Source: Acidobacteriota bacterium | Lineage (GTDB): Bacteria > Acidobacteriota > Vicinamibacteria > Vicinamibacterales > CAVVIG01 | Assembly: GCA_003222395.1 (NCBI GenBank) | Contig: QHWB01000060.1 | Span: 57,878 to 121,877 of the forward strand | Direction of reading: 5' to 3' | Length of the DNA stretch: 64,000 nt | Shown: positions 18,113 to 26,392 of the stretch, in pieces | Layout: each line of letters opens with the position of its first letter | Position numbering within the stretch: position 1 is the first letter of the stretch | Position numbers and translations under genes: made by a program | Notes under the pieces: model-generated | The model's database searches: none | Seen by the model: only the letters and a program-made list of their open reading frames with translations | Told to the model about the DNA's origin: nothing

Positions 18113-18312
18113 CAGCCATGCGGCAACGGGACGGAGCGCGGGCGAGATGCCTGGGGCGCGAGGCTTTTGCCGAGCGAGATCCGGGGAGCGCGAGGTTAGC
18201 GGACGAACAAAGGGAGTGCCAGCGCGATCGTGGCGGCCGTTCGAAGGCAAACGATGGTAGAATAGGCACTTCGTCGCTTCCAGGGCGGCGTGCGGTACAC
18301 ATCTATATATGT

Positions 18313-18389
<77 letters not shown>

Positions 18390-18407
18390 CTTCTGATCAA
18401 TAAAATC

Positions 18408-18449
18408 GGCCTTCCATCGACGGGCATCGTCGGTTGAAGGCCTTTTTTT
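18408..18449 (+). terminator. rho-independent terminator after tRNA-Pro
   Basis: GGCCTTC (18408-18414) pairs perfectly with GAAGGCC (18436-18442), followed at once by seven T. The loop can form a small inner stem (CGAC/GTCG). It lies 19 bases after the tRNA and is the clearest intrinsic terminator in the window. Confidence 0.92.
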
Positions 18450-18613
18450 GTGGGCGATTCCGAAATCAAACTCCGAGAATCACGCCGATCTCTTGTTCTT
18501 GGTACTCGTGGTCAGGGACGTACATAGTGCTTGAATGCTGCGCGCTAGGACCAGGTCCCACTACCGCGGTCACGACCGTTGCACTGCCGGCATCTACTTG
18601 ATATTGGTACGCG

Positions 18614-19036
18614 ATGGAGCTCAAGGCGTGTGCTGACGCGATTGGGATTCGGTCCGCGAACAAGCTGCGCAAAGACGAACTCGAGAAGGCCATCAAGTGC
18701 TTCCTCCGAACCGGTACGATCCGAAGTCCCGTCAAGAGAACCTTCTCGCCGCGAGGCCGGAGAGACGTCGATCGAGAGCTCCGCCCGGACCTTCCTGTCT
18801 CTATTTACACGAACGACGCGGACACCAAGCGTTTCCTCGAGTGCGAATCGCGAAAACTCGCTCCGGGCTTGAAACGAAAATCGGGTGCGCGCTACCGGCT
18901 CAATCGCTGGCGGGAACAGCAACTCACCAAAGACGTGAGATTAGAATGCCGAGCAACGCGTAAGCCGTGCCGGCCGACCGAAGAACTGACCCGGGGAGCG
19001 GTGTCAGAAACGGGTGCAGGGTTCGATCATGCGTAA
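18614..19036 (+). CDS. small SAP-like domain protein, possibly truncated
   Basis: The first part of this 140-residue frame has a SAP-like helix-extended-helix pattern ('IGIRSANKLRKDELEKAI'), a fold often used for nucleic-acid binding. A basic stretch ends near 'SGARYRLNRWREQQL' (about residue 100). The last 30-40 residues look non-native and run into the next gene's start, so the 3' end may have been lost by frameshift or recombination. A stop lies five codons before the ATG. It sits between the tRNA-Pro terminator and the permease. Whether it is expressed is doubtful; the minus-strand frames here look like shadows. Confidence 0.42.
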   Translation: MELKACADAIGIRSANKLRKDELEKAIKCFLRTGTIRSPVKRTFSPRGRRDVDRELRPDLPVSIYTNDADTKRFLECESRKLAPGLKRKSGARYRLNRWREQQLTKDVRLECRATRKPCRPTEELTRGAVSETGAGFDHA

Positions 19037-21533
19037 ACTTTGGCAGGACATTGCGTACGCACTCCGAGCCTTTCGCCGGCAGCCCGGATTTGCGCTTGTG
19101 GCGATTCTCACCCTGACGCTCGGCATCAGCGCCAACACCGCAATCTTTTCTGTCGTGAACACTGTCGTCCTTCGGCCGCTCAAGGCACCCGATGCGGCCT
19201 CGCTCGTTCGATTCATCACGACCACCGGTGCTTCGACGTCAATCGCCGGCGCCCAGTCGTTCGACGTCTGGCGACAGCAGACCGCCGTTTTCGAAGACGT
19301 GTCGGCGCACCGTCTCGAATATGTCAACCTGACCGAAGGGAGCGAGCCAGAACAGATTCCTGTTGCGCGCGTCACCGCCGAATTCTTTCGGCTCTTTCGT
19401 GTGCAGGTTCTGAACGGTCGTACATTTGCTGCGTCAGAAGACCGGCCGGGCGGCCCTCTGGTCGCAGTCCTAAGCCATGCCTTGTGGACTCGGCGGTTCC
19501 AGAATGACCCTACAGTCCTTGGTCGTCGTATCTGGCTTGGCAATGTGCCGCACGTCGTCATCGGAATTCTGACGTCCGAATTCGACACGGAACAATTCGA
19601 TCCACAGCCCGATGTCTGGTTGCCGTTTCAACTCGACGCGCACCGAGTGGACGCTGGCAATCTCTTCACAGTCACTGGCCGGCTCACACAAAGGACAACA
19701 CGCGCCGCGGCGAACGCCCAACTGGCCGTCGCCGCCGCTGCGTCCCGCCGTGATGCGCCAGGCAGCGTCAGTGCCCGGACCGTGTGGAGCGTGGAACCGC
19801 TCCACGATGCGATGGTCGGCAGCGTGCGATCGTCGCTGAATCTTCTTCTCGCCGCAGTCGGTCTTCTGTTACTCATCGCCTGCGTCAACGTCGCGAATCT
19901 CCTGCTCGTTCGTGCTGACCTCAGAACACGTGAGATGGCGATCAGGACAGCGCTGGGCGCGGGACGGAGTCGCATTCTCCGCCAGTTGCTGACAGAAAGC
20001 ATCGTCCTCTCATTCATTAGCGGCGCGCTGGGGCTCGCCCTCGGCACCATTGGCGTGAGGATGCTGTTGCTGATGTACCCAAGCAACAATCCGTTCCGAT
20101 TGGGCGACACGACCACGGCGATTCCACGGATTGGTATTGGCGGTGCCGCGGTTACCGTCGATTGGCGCGTCTTCGCCTTCACCATCGCCGCATCGGTCGT
20201 GACCGGCGTGATCTTTGGATTGGCGCCCGCACTTCACGCGTCTCGCGTTGACTTGGTCGCCGCGATGAAACGGGTCGTCGGTGGAGGCAGAGGCCGACAC
20301 TCGAACGTGGGCGCAACGCTTGTGGTGGTCGAGGTCGCGCTCGCCCTGATGCTTCTCGTCGGTGCCGCCCTGCTGATCCGCACGTCGATGGCCTTGCGTG
20401 CTGTCGATGCAGGCTTCGACGCGCACAATGTCGTGACGATGCGCACCTCGGTGACAGCGACCCGCTTCGAGACGCGGGCGGGCATCGCGGAGTTGACACA
20501 TGAGGGCGCCACAGAGATTCGCGCGATCCCAGGCGTCGTGGCAGCAACCGCGACGTGCTGCATGCCTTTGGAAACCGTGTGGCAGCTTCCCTTTGTCGTG
20601 TCTGGCCGGCCGCCGGAGACATTGACAAGGACTAGCAGCCTCGCGTTCACGGGCTTCGCGGGTTGGACGTTCGTCGCGCCCGAGTACTTCAACGTTCTGA
20701 GGATTCCGGTCATCCGCGGTCGCGACTTTACGGACCGTGACACGGCCAGCGCGCCAGGTGTCGTGATCATCAACCAAGAAATGGCGAGGCGCTTCTGGCC
20801 GACTGGTGATCCCCTGAACGATCAATTGGTCATCGGTAAAGGCATGCGGCGTGAATACGATCAGGAGCCCCTCCGCCAGATCGTTGGCATCGTCGGCAAC
20901 GTGCGCGACACCGGGTTGTCGCGTCCGGCGAGGCCGGCGATGTACGTGCCCATGGCACAAGAGCCGGACGGAGTGACGACGCTGAACGTGCGGCTGTTGC
21001 CGATCGTGTGGATGGTCCGCACCGCCACACCGCCGTTGATGGCCGCCACGTCGATCGAGAAGGCGCTCCAGCGCGCTAGCGGGCTCCCCGTCACCCGGAT
21101 TCGGTCGATGGACCAGATAGTCGCAGAATCAACCGCGCGATCCCGTTTTGACATGTGGCTTATGACACTCTTCGGTGGGTGCGCGTTGCTCCTATCCGCG
21201 ATTGGTGTGTACGGATTGATGGCGTATTCCGTTCAGCAGCGAACGGCCGAGATCGGGATCCGCATGGCGCTCGGCGCCGATGCGAACAGCGTGCGCAATA
21301 TGGTCTTGCGTGGGGGCATGGCTCTGGCGATCTCGGGCATCACCATGGGTGTTGTATCGTCGCTCGCGTTCGCTAGAATGCTCTCAGGATTTCTGTTCGG
21401 CGTGGCTCCGCGCGATCCAGCAATCTTCACGACGGTCACACTGCTGCTGGCCACAGTGGCATTCATCGCGGTATGGCTTCCCGCGCAACGAGCCACGCGA
21501 CTGGATCCGGTTACCGCCCTGCGCCAGGAGTGA
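19029..21533 (+). CDS. ADOP-type duplicated ABC transporter permease (MacB/FtsX fold)
   Basis: An 834-residue membrane protein with the 'acidobacterial duplicated orphan permease' layout. An N-terminal leader (MRKLWQDIAYALRAFRRQP) is followed by a first transmembrane helix, a MacB periplasmic core, three FtsX-type helices (about 270-420), a second periplasmic core, and three more helices at the C-terminus (about 715-825, containing 'AEIGIRMALGADANSVRNMV'). The family normally works without an adjacent ATPase, and none is adjacent here. The start at 19029 was chosen because the leader matches the family. Codon third positions look less GC-rich than in neighbouring genes. The substrate is unknown. 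Confidence 0.93.
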   Translation: MRKLWQDIAYALRAFRRQPGFALVAILTLTLGISANTAIFSVVNTVVLRPLKAPDAASLVRFITTTGASTSIAGAQSFDVWRQQTAVFEDVSAHRLEYVNLTEGSEPEQIPVARVTAEFFRLFRVQVLNGRTFAASEDRPGGPLVAVLSHALWTRRFQNDPTVLGRRIWLGNVPHVVIGILTSEFDTEQFDPQPDVWLPFQLDAHRVDAGNLFTVTGRLTQRTTRAAANAQLAVAAAASRRDAPGSVSARTVWSVEPLHDAMVGSVRSSLNLLLAAVGLLLLIACVNVANLLLVRADLRTREMAIRTALGAGRSRILRQLLTESIVLSFISGALGLALGTIGVRMLLLMYPSNNPFRLGDTTTAIPRIGIGGAAVTVDWRVFAFTIAASVVTGVIFGLAPALHASRVDLVAAMKRVVGGGRGRHSNVGATLVVVEVALALMLLVGAALLIRTSMALRAVDAGFDAHNVVTMRTSVTATRFETRAGIAELTHEGATEIRAIPGVVAATATCCMPLETVWQLPFVVSGRPPETLTRTSSLAFTGFAGWTFVAPEYFNVLRIPVIRGRDFTDRDTASAPGVVIINQEMARRFWPTGDPLNDQLVIGKGMRREYDQEPLRQIVGIVGNVRDTGLSRPARPAMYVPMAQEPDGVTTLNVRLLPIVWMVRTATPPLMAATSIEKALQRASGLPVTRIRSMDQIVAESTARSRFDMWLMTLFGGCALLLSAIGVYGLMAYSVQQRTAEIGIRMALGADANSVRNMVLRGGMALAISGITMGVVSSLAFARMLSGFLFGVAPRDPAIFTTVTLLLATVAFIAVWLPAQRATRLDPVTALRQE

Positions 21534-21701
21534 CATGATACGGAAGCCGAGGAACGGCTGATCCGCGAAGCGGCGCTTGACGAAACGATTGCCGCGTCAT
21601 TTCCTGCGAGCGATCCGCCGTCGACCGATCCGAACCCAGATGCGCACGATGCGCTCGGGAACCTCGTGCCGACTGACACGAACGCATCCTCACAACGCTG
21701 A
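21534..21701 (+). pseudogene. fragment of a small 'FPASDPPS' motif protein
   Basis: Directly after the permease stop an open frame encodes about 55 acidic residues, with a helix (AEERLIREAALDETIAA) followed by SFPASDPPSTDP. This helix plus FPASDPP pattern recurs in many short bacterial proteins of unknown function. No ATG, GTG or TTG opens the frame (only CTG is available), so it is probably an N-terminally truncated remnant. The same motif recurs at the N-terminus of the GNAT protein at 22455. The remaining bases up to 21859 hold only short open frames, one of about 40 codons at 21757-21879 that also looks like a gene remnant. Confidence 0.5.
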
Positions 21702-21859
21702 ACGGGACAACTGATTTCGTGGGCGATCGAGGCCGTCAATACTCCGAGGCTCGTGACTGCGCCCTCAAGAGGTTCCTCAGGCCTTTGCCAAAGCGGTCAT
21801 CGATGAGGGATCCTACGCGACCGGTGCGGCATCCAAACTCGATGCAAGGGAGAACATTC

Positions 21860-22453
21860 ATGGCGAAGCGACTGATTGACGCTGACGCGATTCTGAACCA
21901 AGCCAAGCCTTTGACGCATCAACAGGCGCACGAGATCCAGCCGTTCGGGCACCTGGTCAAGCTGCCCATCGCGTTGGCTGAGAACGTCTGTAAAGAAAGC
22001 GTGGAGAATCTCAACCAGGTACTCGCCGATACGATCACGTTGCGTGATCTGTACAAGAAGCACCATTGGCAAGTCGCGGGACCGACGTTTTACCAGCTGC
22101 ACCTGTTGTTCGACAAACACTTCGACCAGCAGAACGAGCTGGTCGATAAAATCGCCGAGCGGATCCAGCTGCTCGGGGGTGTGAGTGTGGCGATGGCTCA
22201 CGACGTGGCCGAAACGACTCTGATCCCGCGGCCGCCGAGAGGCCGCGAGGAAGTCCCCGTCCAGGTGTCACGCCTGCTGCATGCCCACGAGATCGTGCTG
22301 AGGGAAGCTCGCACGATGGCGCGGCGCGCCGCCGAAGCGGGAGACGATGGCACGAACGACCTGCTCGTCAGCGACGTGATTCGCAGCAACGAGCTGCAGG
22401 TATGGTTCGTCGCCGAACACGTCGTCGACATGCCGCTCGTGCAAGCGGTGTAA
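21860..22453 (+). CDS. dps: Dps-type DNA-binding ferritin
   Basis: A 197-residue protein of the Dps/ferritin-like family, which oxidises and stores iron and protects DNA. The ferroxidase-type residues appear in 'LYKKHHWQVAGPTFYQLHLLFDKHFDQQNELVDKIAERI': the His of HHW, then Asp and Glu further on. The start at 21860 has AAGGGAGA about 7 bases upstream; the open frame further upstream has no Dps similarity. The N-terminal extension is about 40 residues, longer than in E. coli Dps. The GNAT gene starts one base after its stop, so the two are coupled. Confidence 0.93.
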   Translation: MAKRLIDADAILNQAKPLTHQQAHEIQPFGHLVKLPIALAENVCKESVENLNQVLADTITLRDLYKKHHWQVAGPTFYQLHLLFDKHFDQQNELVDKIAERIQLLGGVSVAMAHDVAETTLIPRPPRGREEVPVQVSRLLHAHEIVLREARTMARRAAEAGDDGTNDLLVSDVIRSNELQVWFVAEHVVDMPLVQAV

Positions 22454-22454
22454 C

Positions 22455-22844
22455 GTGGGCGATCCGGCTTCCCGGGCCCACTCGAAGCTCGACGAAGAGC
22501 TCGAACCAACGTTCCCCGCGAGCGATTCTGCCGCAAATACCGTCGAAACAGCTATCCGGCCGGGCGAATTGCCGCCCTCGACGAGCGGATCTGTTACCGA
22601 CAACTCGACGCGAAAGCGGTTTGAGTTCTCCTCGAACGGCGAGACGGCGTTTCTGCTGTACGAACGGACGCACGATGCGTTGACGCTGATTCACACCGAG
22701 GTTCCGCCGGCGCTGCGCGGTCACCACGTCGGCGAGGCATTGGTCGAAGCCGCACTCCGAGCGGCGCGATCCGCAGGGTTGCGCATCGTGGCCGTGTGTC
22801 CGTTCGTGAAAGCGTACCTGCGAAAACACCCCGCTTCGCCATGA
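22455..22844 (+). CDS. GNAT-like acetyltransferase (COG2388 type) with N-terminal FPASDP motif
   Basis: A 129-residue protein starting at GTG 22455, one base after dps. Residues 1-25 carry the 'LDEELEPTFPASDS' motif also seen in the fragment at 21534. From about 55 onward is a short GNAT domain of the YjdJ/NATD1 type: 'FLLYERTHDALTLIHTEVP', the acetyl-CoA loop 'LRGHHVGEALVEAALRAARSAG', then 'RIVAVCPFVKAYLRKHP', which carries the conserved CPFV/YLRKHP ending. Acetyl-CoA binding is likely; the substrate is unknown. Fusion of this motif to an acetyltransferase is noteworthy. Confidence 0.85.
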   Translation: MGDPASRAHSKLDEELEPTFPASDSAANTVETAIRPGELPPSTSGSVTDNSTRKRFEFSSNGETAFLLYERTHDALTLIHTEVPPALRGHHVGEALVEAALRAARSAGLRIVAVCPFVKAYLRKHPASP

Positions 22845-22890
22845 GCGAGACGTTCACGGCTGGCGCGCATCGACAGTAAAGGACCCGTAC

Positions 22891-23160
22891 ATGCCGGATC
22901 AGGGCTGCGCCCACATCGATGCAATTACCGCGGTGAAACGCCCGAAACGACGCGAATGCGAGGACTGCGTGAAGATCGGTGCGACGTGGGTTCACCTGCG
23001 CACGTGCCAGGAGTGCGGCGGCACCCACTGCTGCGACGACTCGCCGAATCGACACGCCACGAAACACGCCCGCGCAACCGGACATCCCGTCATCGCCTCG
23101 GCCGAGCCGGGCGAGCGGTGGCTGTATTGCTATCCGGACGATCAGTTCGCGGAGTACTGA
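22891..23160 (+). CDS. UBP-type zinc finger protein
   Basis: An 89-residue protein that is essentially one zf-UBP module. Ligands are CAHID near the N-terminus, CEDC, HLRTCQECGGTHCCDDSPNRHATKHARATGHPV (as successive Cys and His pairs), then WLYCYPDD. In eukaryotes the fold binds the C-terminus of free ubiquitin; bacterial copies are stand-alone and of unknown role. AAAGGA lies 9 bases before the ATG. It is the last gene of the dps cluster. Confidence 0.86.
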   Translation: MPDQGCAHIDAITAVKRPKRRECEDCVKIGATWVHLRTCQECGGTHCCDDSPNRHATKHARATGHPVIASAEPGERWLYCYPDDQFAEY

Positions 23161-23328
23161 CAAACATGCGTCGCGGCTCGTTCGAACGCCTCGAGCGGCT
23201 CAACCCTGTGATCGATAAGATGATCTCCGATTTCCAATAGTCCATTATCGTAATAACATTCCGGGAGCGCCGGTGCGGGCGCAGCAGAGCGCCCGCACAA
23301 TGACTCTCGAAGGCCATTCGGTGATTTG

Positions 23329-24453
23329 ATGCGCCGGTTCGCAGGTCGCATCCCGTGCAAAACGGTGTCGAGGAGATTGCCGGCCTTGCTCGTGCTGGTG
23401 CCGGTTCTGGGCGCGGCTTCGTGGGAGCAGGCGAAGGATCCGGCGTCTGCTTCGGCCATCGTGGAGTCCGAGTTCGTATTCCAGACCGCTCCGTTCGCGA
23501 GCGCGCATGCGTCGACGCTCGTGGAGACGAGCGACGGACTCGTCGCCGCGTGGTTTGGTGGATCGCGCGAAGGCGCGGCCGACGTCGGCATCTGGCTCTC
23601 GCGGCGCGTGAAAGGCGGGTGGACGCGGCCGGTGGAAGTCGCGAGCGGGGTCGAGCCTGACGGCACACGGCATCCGTGCTGGAACCCGGTGCTGTTCGAG
23701 ATGGCCACCGGCGAGCTGTGGCTGTTCTACAAAGTCGGTCCCGGTCCGCAACGCTGGTGGGGGATGATTCGCACGTCTCGCGACGCGGGCCGCACGTGGA
23801 GCAACGCGCGACGGCTGCCCGATGGCATCCTCGGCCCGATCAAGAACAAGCCGGTGCGGCTGTCGGATGGATCGATCGTGGGTGGCAGCAGTACCGAATC
23901 GCCGGACCGCCCGAGCACGTGGCGGGTTCACTTCGAGCGCAGCGTCGATGCGGGCCGCACATGGACGGTTGCGCGGCCCAACGCGTCTGGCGAGCGACCC
24001 GAAATCGACGCCATCCAGCCGAGCATCCTCATCCACCCGCGAGAGATGCTGCAGGCGGTCGGCCGCTCGCGGTCGGGCCGCGTCTTCGAAACCTGGTCGA
24101 GCGATCGAGGACAGACCTGGGCGCCGCTCACGCTCACCGCACTGCCGAATCCCGACTCGGGCATCGATGCGGTCACGCTTCGCGACGGCCGGCAGCTCAT
24201 CGTGTACAACCACACCCGCGAGGGGCGATCGCCGTTGAACGTCGCGCTGTCGCGCGACGGCAGGAGCTGGGACGCCGCGCTCGTGCTCGAACGCGAGCCA
24301 GGCGAGTACTCGTACCCAGCGGTCATTCAGACGGCTGACGGCCACGCGCACATCACGTACACTTGGAGGCGTCAGCGCATCAAACACGTCGCGATCGATC
24401 CAGCGAAGTTGACTCCGGTTCCGATGGCTGATGGCACGTGGCCTCGACAGTAA
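23329..24453 (+). CDS. secreted sialidase-like BNR repeat protein
   Basis: A 374-residue six-bladed propeller with an N-terminal signal segment (about 17-33). Three clear Asp-boxes are present (SRDAGRTW, SVDAGRTW, SSDRGQTW), along with the neuraminidase-like block 'AAWFGGSREGAADVGIWLSRR' and 'GTRHPCWNPVLF'. This subgroup includes exo-alpha-sialidase-like enzymes and relatives of unknown glycosidase activity. The nucleophile Tyr and Arg triad cannot be assigned with confidence. The upstream gap from 23161 holds at most a 24-codon frame. Confidence 0.85.
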   Translation: MRRFAGRIPCKTVSRRLPALLVLVPVLGAASWEQAKDPASASAIVESEFVFQTAPFASAHASTLVETSDGLVAAWFGGSREGAADVGIWLSRRVKGGWTRPVEVASGVEPDGTRHPCWNPVLFEMATGELWLFYKVGPGPQRWWGMIRTSRDAGRTWSNARRLPDGILGPIKNKPVRLSDGSIVGGSSTESPDRPSTWRVHFERSVDAGRTWTVARPNASGERPEIDAIQPSILIHPREMLQAVGRSRSGRVFETWSSDRGQTWAPLTLTALPNPDSGIDAVTLRDGRQLIVYNHTREGRSPLNVALSRDGRSWDAALVLEREPGEYSYPAVIQTADGHAHITYTWRRQRIKHVAIDPAKLTPVPMADGTWPRQ

Positions 24454-24506
24454 CGACCTCCGCGCGTGATGCCGGCGAACGATACACTTCGTCCGTAGGA
24501 GGGTCC

Positions 24507-26057
24507 ATGCGTGCACCGCTGCCGCTCGCAATCCTGCTGTTCGCGGCGCTCGGCGTCCCTTGTGAGTTCGATGCGCTCGACGCACAGAGCGCCAACCCGA
24601 TCGTCAGCGCTCCGTTGCCGGCGCCGATCACGAAGCGTGGCCTCGCGGTCGAAATCCGGGATGTCGCGCGGCTGCCCGATACGCGCAAGCTGCGTCCGGC
24701 CGACCAGGACGTCGTGCCGTCCGGCTGGGCACGGATCAATTACGTCCGCGATCTTCCCGACGGCCGCCGGTTCGCCAACGACTCGCGCGGATTCTTGTAC
24801 CTGCTCGACCGCAGCAACAAGCCGACCGTGTACGCGAACGTCGCCGCCGCCTTTCCGTTTGCGGTCTACAACAGGCTGGAGAGCGGATTCATCGGATTTA
24901 CGTTCCATCCGGATTTTGCCCGCAACGGATTGTTCTACACGGTGCACGGCGAGCGCGCGATGGGGAACCCCGCGACGCCGAACTTCATCCCGCCGGGGTT
25001 CACGCGGGCCGATGTGAACCACCACAACGTCATCACGGAGTGGCATGCGACGAACCCGGCCGCCAATACCTTCGAGGGAACAAGGCGTGAACTGCTGCGT
25101 GTAGGCCAGGTCGTCGAGAACCTGACTCACCCGTTTGGTGACGTCGAATTCAATCCAGCATCGAAGCCTGGCGATCCCGACTACGGCTTGCTCTACACGA
25201 GCGGCAGCGATCTCGGGTTCAGCAACGGCGGCGGCCCGAACGCGAACAATCCGAGCCAGGCGCAGCGGCTCGACACGGTGATCGGCTGCATTCTGCGCAT
25301 CGACCCGCGCAGTCCTTCGGTGTCGGGAGGGATGAAAGGCCTCGGGGACTACACGATTCCGGCGATCAACAAGTTCGCCGCGAGACGCGATCCGAAGACG
25401 CTCGGCGAGATCTACGCGTACGGATTCCGCAACGCGCACAGACTTTCATGGGATGTCACCGATGGGACGATGTTCGCGTCGGACATCGGGATGAACAACA
25501 TCGAAGAAATCAACATCGTTCACGAGGGCAGCAACTACGGGTGGATGAAGCGCGAGGGGCTGTTCGAGAACGGCATCACACGGCCCGGCGGAAAGCTCGA
25601 TCAGCTGTTCCCGCTGCCCGCGGACGTTCTGCACGGGCGGACGAAGGACGAGTTCACCTATCCGGTCGCGATGTACGACCATACGCAGGGGCAGGCTACG
25701 ACTGGTGGATTCGCCTACCACGGACGCATTTCGGCGCTTCGCGGCAAGTTCGTCTTCGGCGACATCGTCCGTGGACGGTTGTTCGTGGCCGACCTCGCCG
25801 CGATGAAGAAAGCCGACGATGGAATTCCGGAAACCGTAGCGGCCGTCGAGGAGGCGCAGCTCTACGTGCGCGACGCGAGCGGCAACCGCACGTACGTGAC
25901 GTTCCGCGAGCTGATCGAGGCGGCCAACGGCACGACCGCAACGCGCGCGGACCTGCATTTCAGTCGCACCCGTGACGGCGAACTCTTGCTGACGTCGCGG
26001 CAGGACGGCACGATCCGGATGCTCGTGCCGGATTCGACCGGCACGGCGGCCCCCTAA
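24507..26057 (+). CDS. soluble PQQ-dependent sugar dehydrogenase (GSDH family)
   Basis: A 516-residue secreted propeller enzyme. AGGAGGG 4-5 bases before ATG 24507 fixes the start, and a signal peptide follows (about 1-30). Typical blocks of the glucose/sorbosone dehydrogenase family include 'ESGFIGFTFHPDFARNGLFY', 'NNIEEINIVHEGSNYGWMKR' and 'ALRGKFVFGDIVRGRLFVADL'. It is expected to oxidise aldoses in the periplasm with PQQ and calcium. It is one of two such genes in the window (the other at 43615) in addition to the quinoprotein at 13125. Confidence 0.88.
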   Translation: MRAPLPLAILLFAALGVPCEFDALDAQSANPIVSAPLPAPITKRGLAVEIRDVARLPDTRKLRPADQDVVPSGWARINYVRDLPDGRRFANDSRGFLYLLDRSNKPTVYANVAAAFPFAVYNRLESGFIGFTFHPDFARNGLFYTVHGERAMGNPATPNFIPPGFTRADVNHHNVITEWHATNPAANTFEGTRRELLRVGQVVENLTHPFGDVEFNPASKPGDPDYGLLYTSGSDLGFSNGGGPNANNPSQAQRLDTVIGCILRIDPRSPSVSGGMKGLGDYTIPAINKFAARRDPKTLGEIYAYGFRNAHRLSWDVTDGTMFASDIGMNNIEEINIVHEGSNYGWMKREGLFENGITRPGGKLDQLFPLPADVLHGRTKDEFTYPVAMYDHTQGQATTGGFAYHGRISALRGKFVFGDIVRGRLFVADLAAMKKADDGIPETVAAVEEAQLYVRDASGNRTYVTFRELIEAANGTTATRADLHFSRTRDGELLLTSRQDGTIRMLVPDSTGTAAP

Positions 26058-26271
26058 TCCCGCCGGCGTTTGCGTTGACCGTAGCGCCGCTCGCGTAGCG
26101 CAGCCTTCAGCCCTGCCACTCGCGGCGCGGCAGGCCTCCGCTACCTGCACGCGCGCGCCTTCCAACGCGGCGTGAGCCGTTTTTCGACGAGCGCACGCAG
26201 CACGACGTCGCCAGGCGCCGCAAGCGCCGCGAGCCTCGATGCGACGCCGCGCCAACCACGTGTCAAGAACT
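26058..26271. other. non-coding gap with dispersed repeat
   Basis: No credible gene is visible. 'gtagcgccgctcgcgtagcg' and 'cagccttcagccctgcc' near 26081-26120 belong to the dispersed intergenic repeat family. The rest is featureless until the structured segment at 26272. Confidence 0.5.
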
Positions 26272-26375
26272 GCCACCATCACACATATATCCACGGCAAA
26301 TCTTGCCCGTTGATCGTCTCGTCCCGACGATGCCATCGTCGTCCGTCCGACGGCGATTCGTGCACTGATGGTGGC
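26272..26375 (+). promoter_or_regulatory. structured 5' leader candidate (multi-hairpin, closing 10-bp stem)
   Basis: GCCACCATCA (26272-26281) is the perfect reverse complement of TGATGGTGGC (26366-26375). Inside this closing helix lie two perfect hairpins: GGCAA-ATC-TTGCC (26295-26307) and CGACGAT-GCC-ATCGTCG (26325-26341). A third, weaker stem (GTCG/CGAC) overlaps the second near 26338-26351. The 3' arm ends 17 bases before the ATG of the next gene, next to its GAGGG ribosome site. The layout is that of a cis-acting structured leader; no known riboswitch is recognised. Confidence 0.4.
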
Positions 26376-26392
26376 GAGAGAGCGAGGGACCA

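Noticed and set aside
18466..18735. 89-codon minus-strand frame after the tRNA-Pro terminator
   Set aside because: Competes with the SAP-like plus frame, lacks a start signal and resembles no family; the area is probably degenerate.
23166..23240. 24-codon frame MRRGSFERLERLNPVIDK... after the zinc-finger gene
   Set aside because: Protein-like composition, but no ribosome site and too short to support without homology.
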